Shown piece by piece: positions 20,575 through 28,092 of a DNA stretch of 33,604 bases (the first letter of the stretch is position 1; the number at the start of each line of letters is the position of its first letter). The translations under genes were made by a program, and so were the position numbers. The stretch is from a virus. A model generated the notes under the pieces. That model saw only the letters and a list, made by a program, of their open reading frames with translations, had not been told where the DNA came from and made no database searches. The stretch is from positions 1 through 33,604 of IMG/VR virus record IMGVR_UViG_3300046009_002515. One strand, 5' to 3'.

Positions 20575-20906
20575 CACCGTGCACCCCCCCCGACATCAGC
20601 GTCATCAATCCATGTCAGGAATGGCAGGCCTTTCAGTATCCCGCTGCACCATTGATAACGCTGGCTTGGAAATCCTTTTTTCCGCAGCATCAAATCCTCG
20701 AAGGAAACCTCAGACTTGATGTGAACCACATTGAAGCCGATGGCAGCGACCCAATCCTCCAGCCTTTTGACGCGATCAAGCCAGCCTGGTGCGGCCCATC
20801 CGGTGTCAACAAAGATGACCGACACATCTTGCAGACCTTGTTCTTTGGCCCACTGAATCATGGCCACGCTGTCGTTACCGTAACTTGTGCTTATCGCGTA
20901 TTTCAT
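20574..20906 (-). CDS. PAPS reductase-like protein, N-terminal part with PP-loop (frameshifted gene)
   Basis: MKYAISTSYGNDSVAMIQWA holds the PP-loop (S-x-S-Y-G-N-D-S, residues 6-13) that binds ATP/adenylate in PAPS reductases, DndC and relatives. It is followed by DVSVIFVDTGWAAPGWLDRV and SFEDLMLRKKGFPSQRYQWC, the sulfonucleotide/metal region. Phage versions are about 240 residues; this ORF stops after 110, at residue ...DADVGGGAR, in a G8 tract, and the missing half continues in another frame to 20158. The start has GGAG at the right distance and overlaps the helicase stop (ATGA). Role in phages is not settled; sulfur chemistry or nucleotide activation are discussed. Confidence 0.82.
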   Translation of the reverse strand: MKYAISTSYGNDSVAMIQWAKEQGLQDVSVIFVDTGWAAPGWLDRVKRLEDWVAAIGFNVVHIKSEVSFEDLMLRKKGFPSQRYQWCSGILKGLPFLTWIDDADVGGGAR

Positions 20907-22495
20907 TCCCAGCTCCGTTTCATCACTCTGTAAAATTTTCCGTCCTTGCGGTATTCGATCAGCTTCGGCGGAATCGCGTTGTTCATGTTCTGCACCATCT
21001 CCACCATCGTCTGCACTTTCAGACCACCAGGCACAATGCTGGCGCTGTTCGCAATACTCAGCAGCAGACCCATCGCCTTCTGGCCAGCATATCCTTCGTG
21101 CATGATCGGCAAGTATTCAGTGATCGGCGGATCACTCAGCCCACCGTAATACGTCACCGCCAACATCTCGATGCCAGAGGCCTTGCTGATGTGCTTTCGC
21201 CATCCCCAGCTGCTCACCTCCAGCTCTTTGCCCTCCAGCCCCATGATGTCGTCATTGCGCAACACCATCGCCTTCTTCACCGGCTCGGGGAATTGCTCAC
21301 CGCACGACGGGCAAGTCATCACCGATATGTGCACCAGCTCCCCACAGTGGTCGCACACCTTCACTGGTGCCTCACCCTCACCGTCCCCGCTTGCCTTCTT
21401 CGGCGGCTGCACATTCGTGATCGGGCCGTGGGTCTCCACCACGCCGGCAAAGTCAAGCACCAAACAGTGATCGGTGTGGCTCTTGACCCTCATGCCTCTG
21501 CCGGCCATCTGCACGTACAGGCTTGCGCTCATGGTCGGGCGCAGCATGGCCACCAGGTCGATGTCGGGATAGTCAAAGCCAGTTGTCAGCACATTGGCGT
21601 TCGTCAGCGCACGCAGTCGCCCAGCCTTGAAGTCGGTCAGGATGCGCTCGCGCTCCTTCTTCGGCGTGTCTCCGGTCACACACTCAGCCAGCACCCCCTG
21701 TTGGCGCAGGGCTTCGGCCACGTGCTGCGCGTGCTGCACACCAGCACAAAAGAACAGCCACGCCTTGCGCTCTCCGGCCAGGGCCGCCACCTCACGCACC
21801 ACAGCCTGATTCTTGTCGTCCGTGTCCACAGCAGCTTGCAGCTCAGATTCGATGAACTCGCCCCCGCGCTTCTTCACACCAGTCACATCCAGCTTGGCCT
21901 TGGTGATCTTCGAGCGCAGCGTGGACAGATACCCCTTGAACACCAGCTCCTCAATGCTCACAGGCGTCAGCAGGTCATCGAACATGGCAGGCTTGTCGGT
22001 TATCAGGCCATGCCCCAAACGGTACGGCGTCGCAGTCAGGCCAATCACGCGCAGGCTCGGGTTGATCGCCTTCAACTCGGCCAGCAGCTTGCGGTATCCG
22101 CCCTCGTCTTTGTGGTTGACAAGGTGGCACTCGTCAATGATCACCAGGTCGATGTGTCCCAGCTCCTTCGCCTTGGTGCGCACCGACTGGATGCCAGCAA
22201 ACGTGATCGGCTCTCCCAGCTCACGCCGACCAATGCTCGCGCTGTAGATCCCCATCGGCGCCCCAGGCCAGTGCTGGCGCATCTTCTCAGCGTTCTGCTC
22301 GATCAGCTCCTTCACATGGGTCAGCATCAGCACACGGGTTTCGGGCCAGTTCTGCAAGGCATCCTTGCACAGCGCGGCCACAATGTGCGACTTTCCAGAT
22401 CCGGTCGGCAGCACCAGGCATGGATTGCCACGGCCACCTGCCTCGAACCACGCATACAGCTGGTCGATCGTGCGTTGTTGGTACTCACGGAGCAT
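20903..22495 (-). CDS. DEAD/DEAH-box DNA helicase (superfamily 2)
   Basis: 530 residues from ATG 22495 (AAGGGG upstream). Ordered motifs: N-terminal Q-type start (LREYQQRTIDQLYAWF), Walker A PTGSGKS (30-36), motif II DECH (121-124), motif III GLTATPYRLG, motif V TNANVLTTGFDYPDID and motif VI QMAGRGMR. A zinc ribbon follows, C-x2-C ... C-x2-C (VCDHCGELVHISVMTCPSCG), then a C-terminal domain (EVSSWGWRKHISKASGIEML) that is common in phage SF2 helicases, probably for DNA branch binding. It is the replication/recombination helicase of the early operon, next to the Cas4-like nuclease gene. Confidence 0.93.
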   Translation of the reverse strand: MLREYQQRTIDQLYAWFEAGGRGNPCLVLPTGSGKSHIVAALCKDALQNWPETRVLMLTHVKELIEQNAEKMRQHWPGAPMGIYSASIGRRELGEPITFAGIQSVRTKAKELGHIDLVIIDECHLVNHKDEGGYRKLLAELKAINPSLRVIGLTATPYRLGHGLITDKPAMFDDLLTPVSIEELVFKGYLSTLRSKITKAKLDVTGVKKRGGEFIESELQAAVDTDDKNQAVVREVAALAGERKAWLFFCAGVQHAQHVAEALRQQGVLAECVTGDTPKKERERILTDFKAGRLRALTNANVLTTGFDYPDIDLVAMLRPTMSASLYVQMAGRGMRVKSHTDHCLVLDFAGVVETHGPITNVQPPKKASGDGEGEAPVKVCDHCGELVHISVMTCPSCGEQFPEPVKKAMVLRNDDIMGLEGKELEVSSWGWRKHISKASGIEMLAVTYYGGLSDPPITEYLPIMHEGYAGQKAMGLLLSIANSASIVPGGLKVQTMVEMVQNMNNAIPPKLIEYRKDGKFYRVMKRSWE

Positions 22496-22706
22496 CGCGG
22501 CCCCTTGCTCGGATGGCGGCGGCACACTCCTCGCCATACATGCGCTCGGCCACGTTTGACCATTCGGTTTCACACACCTTTGCACACGCCTCACGCTCAC
22601 GCATCCTCACCTCCTCGACGATGCGGCGAATACGCACCAACTGGCGTTCGGTGTAAGCACCAGGCCCACGCCAGTCCATGTACCCAGCAATTTCTGCATC
22701 ATTCAT
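22485..22706 (-). CDS. Conserved small phage protein (EREACAKVCE family), 73 aa; paralogue of 16861-17082
   Basis: Starts at ATG 22706 (AGGGTGGTGGC before it; ATGA with the Cas4-like stop). The product (MNDAEIAGYMDWRGPGAYTE, RQLVRIRRIVEEVRMREREA) shares with the gene at 16861-17082 the block 'REACAKVCE', then AAAIRAR at the end. It overlaps the helicase start by 11 bases. The two copies are about 5.4 kb apart in the same operon and same orientation, and have stretches of identical DNA, pointing to duplication or to gene conversion. Function unknown. Confidence 0.82.
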   Translation of the reverse strand: MNDAEIAGYMDWRGPGAYTERQLVRIRRIVEEVRMREREACAKVCETEWSNVAERMYGEECAAAIRARGRDAP

Positions 22707-23731
22707 GCCACCACCCTCGCACCCCATGTCTTGCGCATGTCAGCAATCACAGGATCGCCACTCGCGCAGGCATTCGCATTGGCCAGCAGCTCACGCGAGC
22801 TGAACACGCCCTCGATCTCAGGATCGCCATTGGCCACAGTCGTGCCATTGATCTCATAAACCGCGGTGAATTCATCAGGCCCGTCTTTGCGCTTCCACGG
22901 CACCAGATCAGGGTGCAGGACATGGCCCTCGCAGCCGGTGCGCTGAGAATCCACAGGAATCACAGCATCCCACTTCGCGCAGTGCCAGGTCGAGTCCGAC
23001 AACGGCGTGGCCATGGCGCAGGTGCGGCAGTTCACCTCCTTGGTCGTCTTGGTGTAGGCACAGAACTGCGACGCATCACAGAACTTGCACTGATACCAGC
23101 TCGCAGGGTCAGCACTGATCGGCTCAGGCATTCGGTCGCTCAGGGCAATGCGCTGGCCTCGCTCAATCGCAGGCAGCGCCACATCCTTGTCGAACTTCAC
23201 ACGCTCGGTGTGAATGCGGTCGTCGTCCTTGCACACGGCCAGGTACAGCGCACGATCCAGACCAGTCCCGGCCATGTAAACCTGCATCTGCACAAAATGC
23301 TCGGGCTTCGACTTCTCCACGCCATCCTTCACCAGCGCGTCAAATGACTTCTTGGAGTGCGTCTTGAACTCGGCCACGTGCTTGGTCTTTGGCGCATCAG
23401 GCACGCCAGCATCAATGATCGCGTCCAGGCTTCCAGACACATGGCTGCCAAAGTCCACACGGTGCTGGCTCGACACCTTGCGCACATCCATGCCAATGGA
23501 GCGCAAGTCGCTGATGATCGTGGCCTCCTCATTCTGGCCACGGCGAAACAATCGCAGGATGCGGCCAGGAAACTCGGGCAGCACCGCCCAGCGGAACGAC
23601 AGCCACAGCCAACGGTCGCAAGGGTGGCCCAAACCACTAGCCCCCATGTGAGGCCTCGGAAGCTCCTTCTTTGCCTCATGCGCTTTGTCAATCAAGGCCT
23701 GGATGGTATGCTCTGACTCGGGAATCTTCAT
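22703..23731 (-). CDS. Cas4/RecB-like PD-(D/E)XK nuclease
   Basis: 342 residues, ATG 23731 with AAGGAGAACAAC upstream. The nuclease core shows ASGLGHPCDRWLWLSFRW (Cys38), GSLDAII (Asp103), VAEFKTHSKK (Glu121-x-Lys123) and the EHFVQMQVYM helix; further cysteines follow in YQCKFCDASQFCA. Cys38 plus this later C-x2-C-x5-C group match the 4Fe-4S ligands of Cas4/AddB nucleases. After that comes an extra four-Cys block (VNCRTCAMATPLSDSTWHCA) not part of Cas4. Such phage exonucleases process DNA ends for recombination. Downstream lie the helicase and upstream the DUF669 and AAA genes, the usual phage recombination set. Confidence 0.88.
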   Translation of the reverse strand: MKIPESEHTIQALIDKAHEAKKELPRPHMGASGLGHPCDRWLWLSFRWAVLPEFPGRILRLFRRGQNEEATIISDLRSIGMDVRKVSSQHRVDFGSHVSGSLDAIIDAGVPDAPKTKHVAEFKTHSKKSFDALVKDGVEKSKPEHFVQMQVYMAGTGLDRALYLAVCKDDDRIHTERVKFDKDVALPAIERGQRIALSDRMPEPISADPASWYQCKFCDASQFCAYTKTTKEVNCRTCAMATPLSDSTWHCAKWDAVIPVDSQRTGCEGHVLHPDLVPWKRKDGPDEFTAVYEINGTTVANGDPEIEGVFSSRELLANANACASGDPVIADMRKTWGARVVA

Positions 23732-23753
23732 GTTGTTCTCCTTCAAGTGAGTT

Positions 23754-23785
23754 GCCCCGGCCATCAAAAGCCGGGGCGTTTTTTT
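23754..23785 (+). terminator. Terminator-like hairpin, oriented rightward, inside the leftward operon
   Basis: GCCCCGGC (23754-23761) and GCCGGGGC (23770-23777) form an 8-bp perfect G/C stem with an 8-base loop, followed on the plus strand by GTTTTTTT. The T run is on the right side, so the structure terminates rightward, antisense transcription; leftward transcripts have an A run before the hairpin and no T run after it, so they are probably not stopped. It lies in the 56-bp gap between the DUF669 and Cas4-like genes. Confidence 0.7.
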
Positions 23786-23787
23786 GC

Positions 23788-24294
23788 TTACTTCTTGGCC
23801 CAAGGCGGTGCGGCCTTCGCAGTCGCAGCCTGAGCAGCCTCGGCCTGCTTCACAAATGGCGGCACACCAGCAGCAGCTGGGGCAGCACTTCCAGACACAG
23901 ACTTGAATGCCTTCACCTCGTTACCAGGCCCATACTGCTCGTCTTGCTTCACCTCCAGCTTGATCGACAAATTGCCACCAATCAACTGATCGGTGTCCGT
24001 CACCTTGGCCAAGCCAATCGCACGCATGATGTCGCCCAGCTGCTGACGGCCAATCTCCTCCGCCTTCTGGTTCGGGTTTTTGATGTTCAAGTTTCCAAAC
24101 ACCACACGGCCCTGATGGGTCGGGCCTGTCACGTCGTAACGCAGCTTGATGTACTGGCCATTGCCAGCCTTTGTCGCTTTCAGCTCGGCCTGCGTAATGG
24201 TTACGGTGTACCAGCCAGCAGGCAGCGGCTCAAAGTTGCCAGTGTTGCCCTGGGGCAGTTCGTTGACGTCGAAAGATTCAGAAAGAAAAGCCAT
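23788..24294 (-). CDS. DUF669 protein (putative ssDNA-binding protein)
   Basis: 168 residues, ATG 24294 with AAGGAGTAATTCATC upstream. Family marks: GWYTVTITQAELKATKAGNG, YIKLRYDVTGPTHQGRVVFG, NLNIKNPNQKAEEIGRQQLG, IMRAIG. DUF669 (PF05037) proteins sit in phage replication/recombination operons beside AAA ATPases and are thought to bind single-stranded DNA as OB-like folds. The C-terminus is a low-complexity Ala/Pro tail ending PPWAKK, not the acidic tip of bacterial SSB. A rightward terminator-like hairpin lies downstream. Confidence 0.9.
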   Translation of the reverse strand: MAFLSESFDVNELPQGNTGNFEPLPAGWYTVTITQAELKATKAGNGQYIKLRYDVTGPTHQGRVVFGNLNIKNPNQKAEEIGRQQLGDIMRAIGLAKVTDTDQLIGGNLSIKLEVKQDEQYGPGNEVKAFKSVSGSAAPAAAGVPPFVKQAEAAQAATAKAAPPWAKK

Positions 24295-24300
24295 GATGAA

Positions 24301-24693
24301 TTACTCCTTGGGGATGATTTTGAAAGAAGGGCGGCCAGGCTTGGCCGTAATAGCACCAGCCAAAGGCCCGGTGATCGTTGCGTCGGCAGCTTTCCAGGCC
24401 GACATGTTCAGTTCAGGCTTCCAGCGGAACAGTTTGGCCAAGTGGTCGCTCAGACCAAACTCGGCGGCCAGCTCCTGCACCTTGTCGCCATCGACCTTTC
24501 GGTCAATGCGGCCAGAGATCTTGACCACAAAGCCCTCGGGCTCCGCAGTCTCAGTGCCCTCAAAGTTTTCGGCCATGGCCAGGATCTTCACGATCTGATC
24601 CTCGACCTTGCGGCGCTCAGTCGTGGCCTTCTCCTCATCGGCCTTGAACTGCACCCACTGGCGCGACAGCTCTTTCAGGTCAGGCTGCATCAT
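24301..24693 (-). CDS. Conserved phage replication-operon protein (possibly DUF7173-like), 130 aa
   Basis: I start at ATG 24693 (ATGA with the AAA ATPase stop; a second ATG follows at once). The product has an N-terminal helical hairpin (DLKELSRQWVQFKADEEKAT, ERRKVEDQIVKILAM), a strand segment (GFVVKISGRIDRKVDGDKVQ) and the 'FRWKPELNMSAWKAA' block, ending AKPGRPSFKIIPKE. This layout (helix, 'G..V....R...R.VD...', 'F..K.EL....' and 'KP.F.I') is repeatedly found next to AAA_24 and DUF669 genes in phages, and probably makes part of the same recombination complex. The DUF number is from memory. Confidence 0.8.
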   Translation of the reverse strand: MMQPDLKELSRQWVQFKADEEKATTERRKVEDQIVKILAMAENFEGTETAEPEGFVVKISGRIDRKVDGDKVQELAAEFGLSDHLAKLFRWKPELNMSAWKAADATITGPLAGAITAKPGRPSFKIIPKE

Positions 24694-25367
24694 GCTTTGC
24701 CCCCGATCTTGGCAATGATCGCGCCCAGGTCTGGGGCTTCCCAGCCGGACAGCTTGCCCGAGCGATCCTTGGCCAGCCACAGGCCATCAGAGTCGCACAT
24801 CAGGGCGCGTTGTGTCACACCCTCAGCATCGCGCTCGACACGCAGCGCCAGCACCTCATCAAAGAAGTACGGCAGCGCTTGGCCTGTCTTATTGCCAGGC
24901 ATCGAGGGCGAATACAGCACACGGCCCATCTCGTCCTGCGTTTTCTCCAGCTTCGCGCTCATGTAAACATGCTTGCCAGGCAGGTCACGGAAGGCGCGAA
25001 TAATGTCGGCCATCTGCTCCTGCATCGCACCATAAGCGGCCCGAGGATCTTTGTTCGCCTTCTTCTCAGTGTTCAAGCACACCTCAGCAATCTCGCTGAT
25101 CGAGTCCAGGGCCACAGACTGAAACCCTGTCGCTTCTTCGCTGCTTGTCAGCCAGGAATAAGCCTCGCGCAGATCGTCCATGCTCGCAATCTCAATGTAG
25201 GGCAGATCCGCATCCTGGATGGACAACAAACCACCCTCAGCACTCAGCACCACCACATTCGGCAGGGTCTTGACCAGCGTGGTCTTACCCGCCCCAGCTT
25301 GGCCATACACCAACAACTTCACACCATTGGCAGCAAGACTGCCAGTCGACTTCAAATTGATAGCCAT
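24690..25367 (-). CDS. AAA ATPase (AAA_24, PF13479-like), phage replication/recombination
   Basis: 225 residues, ATG 25367 with AAAGGAGAGCCGATC. Walker A GQAGAGKT at 22-29; a Walker B-type strand in GFQSVALDSISEIAEV; sensor-like VYMSAKLEK; further marks 'YSPSMPGNKTGQALPYFFDE' and 'ALRVERDAEGVTQRALMCDS' are typical of the phage nucleotide-binding AAA_24 family. These ATPases (related to phage Sak4-type RecA-like proteins) promote annealing or strand exchange with an SSB partner, here the DUF669 protein. First gene of the leftward operon. Confidence 0.9.
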   Translation of the reverse strand: MAINLKSTGSLAANGVKLLVYGQAGAGKTTLVKTLPNVVVLSAEGGLLSIQDADLPYIEIASMDDLREAYSWLTSSEEATGFQSVALDSISEIAEVCLNTEKKANKDPRAAYGAMQEQMADIIRAFRDLPGKHVYMSAKLEKTQDEMGRVLYSPSMPGNKTGQALPYFFDEVLALRVERDAEGVTQRALMCDSDGLWLAKDRSGKLSGWEAPDLGAIIAKIGGKA

Positions 25368-25495
25368 GATCGGCTCTCCTTTTCTTCGTTTGCACCACTG
25401 TCAGGGAATCTGTTTGTGGCGTGATCGAATCATAAACCATTTTTTAGGGTAATATCCACACATCGAAAGATTTTTTTTCAACAGGAGAAACCAAC
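25368..25495. promoter_or_regulatory. Divergent control region between leftward and rightward early genes
   Basis: 128-bp, A/T-rich gap between divergently oriented genes. On the minus strand TATGAT (complement of ATCATA at 25429-25434) is a good -10 but no clear -35 precedes it. On the plus strand TAATAT (25450-25455) could be a -10 for the HTH gene, again with a poor -35. A T8 run (25470-25477 region) and a strong ribosome binding site precede the rightward gene. I see no clear palindromic operator. Both promoters may need an activator. Confidence 0.55.
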
Positions 25496-25681
25496 ATGAT
25501 GACCCTCGAACAAATACGGGACGCCCTCTCAGACCGAATGCCCATGAAGGTGGCAGAGGCCACCGGCGTGCACTACAACACCATCCGCAAAGTGCGCGAC
25601 AACCCAGACGCAAACCCCACGCACAAAGTCTTGCAGGCTCTCTCGGACTACCTGGAAAGCCGCAAGGTGTCGCATGGCTGA
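25496..25681 (+). CDS. Small helix-turn-helix regulator, 61 aa
   Basis: ATG 25496, eight bases after AGGAG. The product (MMTLEQIRDALSDRMPMKVA, EATGVHYNTIRKVRDNPDAN) has a clear helix-turn-helix: RMPMKVAEATGV - HYNTIRKVRDNP, with the 'P....L..L..YL' C-terminal helix of Cro/CI-type or small Xre-like proteins. At 61 residues it is of Cro size. It is divergent from the leftward early operon and its stop overlaps the primase-helicase start by eight bases, the place expected for the early switch. No partner CI-like repressor is seen. Confidence 0.85.
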   Translation: MMTLEQIRDALSDRMPMKVAEATGVHYNTIRKVRDNPDANPTHKVLQALSDYLESRKVSHG

Positions 25682-27689
25682 CCTCTCCAAAGTCCTCGGA
25701 GGCCCATGGGCACCACCACCAGAGAAACTGGTCGCACCTCCAGAAGTGCAACTCCTTGATGCCATCAAGTCAGCAGGCCTCGAACCTCCAGACCACATCG
25801 AGATGGACGGCAAGATCCACCGCTTTAAATCCGGCACCAAAGGCACACCAGGCATCGACAAGCCGGGCTGGTATCTGGTTTTCGGAGACGGCATCCCTGC
25901 CGGCCGGTTCGGTTGCTGGCGCTCAGGCATCGAATTCACATGGCGTGCAGACGTAGGGCGCAAGCTCACACAGACAGAGGAAATGGCCCACGCCAGACGC
26001 CTCAGCGAGTCCAAGGCCATGCGCGATGCAGCCCTGGAGCGTCAGCACCAGCTGGCCAGCGACACAGTGGAGAAAATATGGACTGGCGCACAGGCAGCCT
26101 TGCCAGATCACCCCTACTTGGCTAAGAAGGGCATCGGAGTTCATGGCGCACGGGCCACAGGAGACGGCAGGCTTGTCGTCCCCCTCTACGATCCAGACGG
26201 AACAATCTCCAGCCTCCAATACATCGACCACCAAGGCGGCAAGCTCTACCACCCAGGCGGCCAGACCGGAGGCAAGTTCTGGCAGATCGGCACCATGGAT
26301 GAACCAGGCACACTCTACGTTGCCGAAGGCTTCGCAACCGCGGCCACCATCCATGAGACCACCAACCGCCCAGTCGTGGTGGCCTACAGTGCCAGCAATC
26401 TCGTGCCTGTCACAGGCACACTCAGAGACATGCACGGCGCAACCCAGGACATCGTTATCGTGGCAGACAATGACAGCTCAGGCGTTGGCCAACGCTACGC
26501 AGAACAGGCCAGCGCCAAGTACGGGGCCAGAATGGTCATGCCACCCATCCAGGGCGATGCCAACGATTACGCCCAAGCAGGCAACGACCTGGCCAGCCTG
26601 CTCATGCCATCCCATGATGATTGGCTCATCCCAGCCGACGATTTTTGTGCACAGCCCTCCCCCATCAGCTGGCTGGTCAAGCGCTGGATTCAGTCTCAGG
26701 CCTTGGTCATGGTCCACGGGCCCAGCGGCGGCGGCAAGACCTTCGTGGTGCTGGACTGGTGTCTCAGGATGGCCAGCGGCATTGAGGACTGGTCAGGCCA
26801 CAAGGTCAGGCCAGGCAATGTGGTGTATCTCGCAGGCGAAGGCCATCACGGTCTGCGTGGCAGGGTCGCAGCCTGGAAGCACCACCACCAGGCAGGCAAG
26901 CTCAAGATGTGGCTCTCCAAAGACGGATGCGATCTCAACACCCCCACCGGCTACCTCAAAGTCGTCGAACAGGTGCGGATGCTCCAAGAGCGCCCCAGCG
27001 TCATCGTGGTCGACACCCTCCATCGTTTCCTTCAAGGCGATGAGAACTCAGCCCAGGATGCCAAGACCATGCTGGATGCCTGTAACGCCCTCATGATGGA
27101 ATTCAACTGCTCAGTGATCTTGGTGCACCACACCGGCGTGTCAGACGAAGCCCAGCACCGGGCCAGAGGATCATCAGCATGGCGCGGCGCCCTCGACATT
27201 GAGATCAGCATCATTCCAGGCAAAGACGACCAGCCCATGCAAATCGTCCAGCGCAAGTCCAAAGACGCAGAACTTGCCGAGACCGTTTTCGTAGAACTTC
27301 ACACAGTCGAGATCCCAGGCTGGCGCGATGAGGATGACCAGCAGGTCACAAGCGCAGTGGTTGTGGAGGCCTCAGCACCCATCAAAGCAGACAAAAAGGA
27401 CAGCAAGCTGGACACCCATCGCAAGACTTTCGAGAACGCTTGGTGGTCATCAGGCGCAGAAGAACGTAATGGTTTACCCTATATCAGCCGGTCAGCCATC
27501 ATGGACTACTTCGTGCAAAAGCTAGACGTCAGCGAGGCCTCGGCCAAGCAATACATCAAGCCAAGCGTGCCAGGAAAACCCATCGCAGACCTGCTCACGG
27601 CACAAATTATCGAGGCTTTCGAACATGGCTGGATCGTCATTGACCAAGTTCAATCCAGCGCAATGCTGATCCGGAAATCAATGCCATGA
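25674..27689 (+). CDS. Bifunctional primase-helicase (Toprim + RepA/RecA-like ATPase)
   Basis: 671 residues. N-terminal region (residues ~10-130) begins with LLDAIKSAGLEPPDHIEMDG, typical of DUF5906/TraC-like phage primases. Toprim domain at about 215-300: LYVAEGFATAATIHETTNRP (catalytic Glu) and IVIVADNDSSG (DxD). An AAA_25 RepA-like ATPase follows: Walker A GPSGGGKT (~349-356), YLAGEGHHG, Walker B VIVVDTLHRF, then GDENSAQDAKTMLDACNALM, and VILVHHTG. A C-terminal winged segment (RSAIMDYFVQKLDVSEASAK) may bind DNA. It overlaps the HTH gene by eight bases and is followed by the candidate origin. It would prime and unwind for the host polymerase, as no phage polymerase is seen. Confidence 0.92.
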   Translation: MADLSKVLGGPWAPPPEKLVAPPEVQLLDAIKSAGLEPPDHIEMDGKIHRFKSGTKGTPGIDKPGWYLVFGDGIPAGRFGCWRSGIEFTWRADVGRKLTQTEEMAHARRLSESKAMRDAALERQHQLASDTVEKIWTGAQAALPDHPYLAKKGIGVHGARATGDGRLVVPLYDPDGTISSLQYIDHQGGKLYHPGGQTGGKFWQIGTMDEPGTLYVAEGFATAATIHETTNRPVVVAYSASNLVPVTGTLRDMHGATQDIVIVADNDSSGVGQRYAEQASAKYGARMVMPPIQGDANDYAQAGNDLASLLMPSHDDWLIPADDFCAQPSPISWLVKRWIQSQALVMVHGPSGGGKTFVVLDWCLRMASGIEDWSGHKVRPGNVVYLAGEGHHGLRGRVAAWKHHHQAGKLKMWLSKDGCDLNTPTGYLKVVEQVRMLQERPSVIVVDTLHRFLQGDENSAQDAKTMLDACNALMMEFNCSVILVHHTGVSDEAQHRARGSSAWRGALDIEISIIPGKDDQPMQIVQRKSKDAELAETVFVELHTVEIPGWRDEDDQQVTSAVVVEASAPIKADKKDSKLDTHRKTFENAWWSSGAEERNGLPYISRSAIMDYFVQKLDVSEASAKQYIKPSVPGKPIADLLTAQIIEAFEHGWIVIDQVQSSAMLIRKSMP

Positions 27690-27909
27690 ACCAAGTTGTC
27701 CACAAGTTATCCACAGGCAATATTGCGGTAACTGGTAACTGTAACGTAAAAAAACGTAATTGTTACCGTGGGCAAAAACAGCGGTTTTCGGTAACTTTCG
27801 GTAACCCCCATCTTTAGATGGGGTTACCTGTTACCGACCGATGCAGCGAAATTTGATACCACCAATCATTTGATTCACAAAAAAAGTTATCCACAGGCAG
27901 ATCACGAAA
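27690..27909. other. Candidate replication origin (DnaA boxes, GGTAAC iterons, hairpin)
   Basis: 220 bp without a gene. Consensus DnaA boxes TTATCCACA lie at 27707-27715 and 27887-27895, each within an identical 16-bp direct repeat (AAGTTATCCACAGGCA, 27704-27719 and 27884-27899); a one-mismatch box TTGTCCACA is at 27696-27704. Between them are GGTAAC at 27727, 27734, 27790, 27800 and its complement GTTACC at 27762, 27823, 27830. ACGTAA is repeated at 27744 and 27754. An A/T-rich segment follows (27845-27885). Position right behind the primase-helicase gene supports an origin. Confidence 0.65.
27800..27828 (+). repeat. Near-perfect inverted repeat / hairpin within origin candidate
   Basis: Arms 27800-27813 and 27816-27828 pair over 13 bp around a TT loop with one extra C in the left arm; both arm ends carry the GGTAAC hexamer. 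There is no T run after it, so it is not a terminator. It could form a cruciform or be a double binding site for an initiator protein. Confidence 0.75.
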
Positions 27910-28092
27910 ATGACCAAACAAAGAGAAACCCCAAACTTTGCAACATGGCAACATGACACGCTGGCCAAGTTTGCAACCGAGGTCTACATCAGACTTCAAG
28001 ATGAGCAGGCCGCAAACGAGCAACTCAGACTCGACCTAAAAGATGCCATGAAGCTGGCAAGAATTGAAAACATGAAGGACAATGCAGCATGA
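27910..28092 (+). CDS. Conserved small phage protein, 60 aa
   Basis: ATG 27910; the upstream sequence (GGCAGATCACGAAA) has only a weak ribosome binding site, while the second DnaA box is 15 bases away. The product (MTKQRETPNFATWQHDTLAK, FATEVYIRLQDEQAANEQLR) is helical and coiled-coil-like; 'NFATW....L..FA.E......E.......LR.DL..A...' is a repeated pattern of small Burkholderiales phage genes. Overlaps the ParB-domain gene by ATGA, so it is co-translated with that system. Function unknown. Confidence 0.78.
   Translation: MTKQRETPNFATWQHDTLAKFATEVYIRLQDEQAANEQLRLDLKDAMKLARIENMKDNAA

Noticed and set aside
20885-23347. 820-codon open frame on the plus strand
   Set aside because: It lies antisense to the helicase and Cas4-like genes, is rich in His/Arg/Leu/Gln as expected of an opposite-strand shadow of G/C-rich coding DNA, has no ribosome binding site or domain. 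The minus-strand genes have full motif sets.
23671-24966. 431-codon open frame on the plus strand
   Set aside because: Antisense to DUF669, the 130-aa gene and part of the AAA gene; shadow composition (Leu/Arg/His), no recognisable domain, and it crosses the rightward terminator.
25368-25495. Search for a lysogeny switch or LexA-type operator
   Set aside because: No CI-like repressor gene, integrase or attachment site found in the window. CTGT occurs twice eight bases apart (near 25396) but as a direct, not inverted, repeat, so it is not a LexA box.
27727-27835. Short repeats considered as a CRISPR array
   Set aside because: The repeated unit is only six bases, occurs in both orientations and with irregular spacing; this suits iterons or protein-binding sites, not CRISPR.
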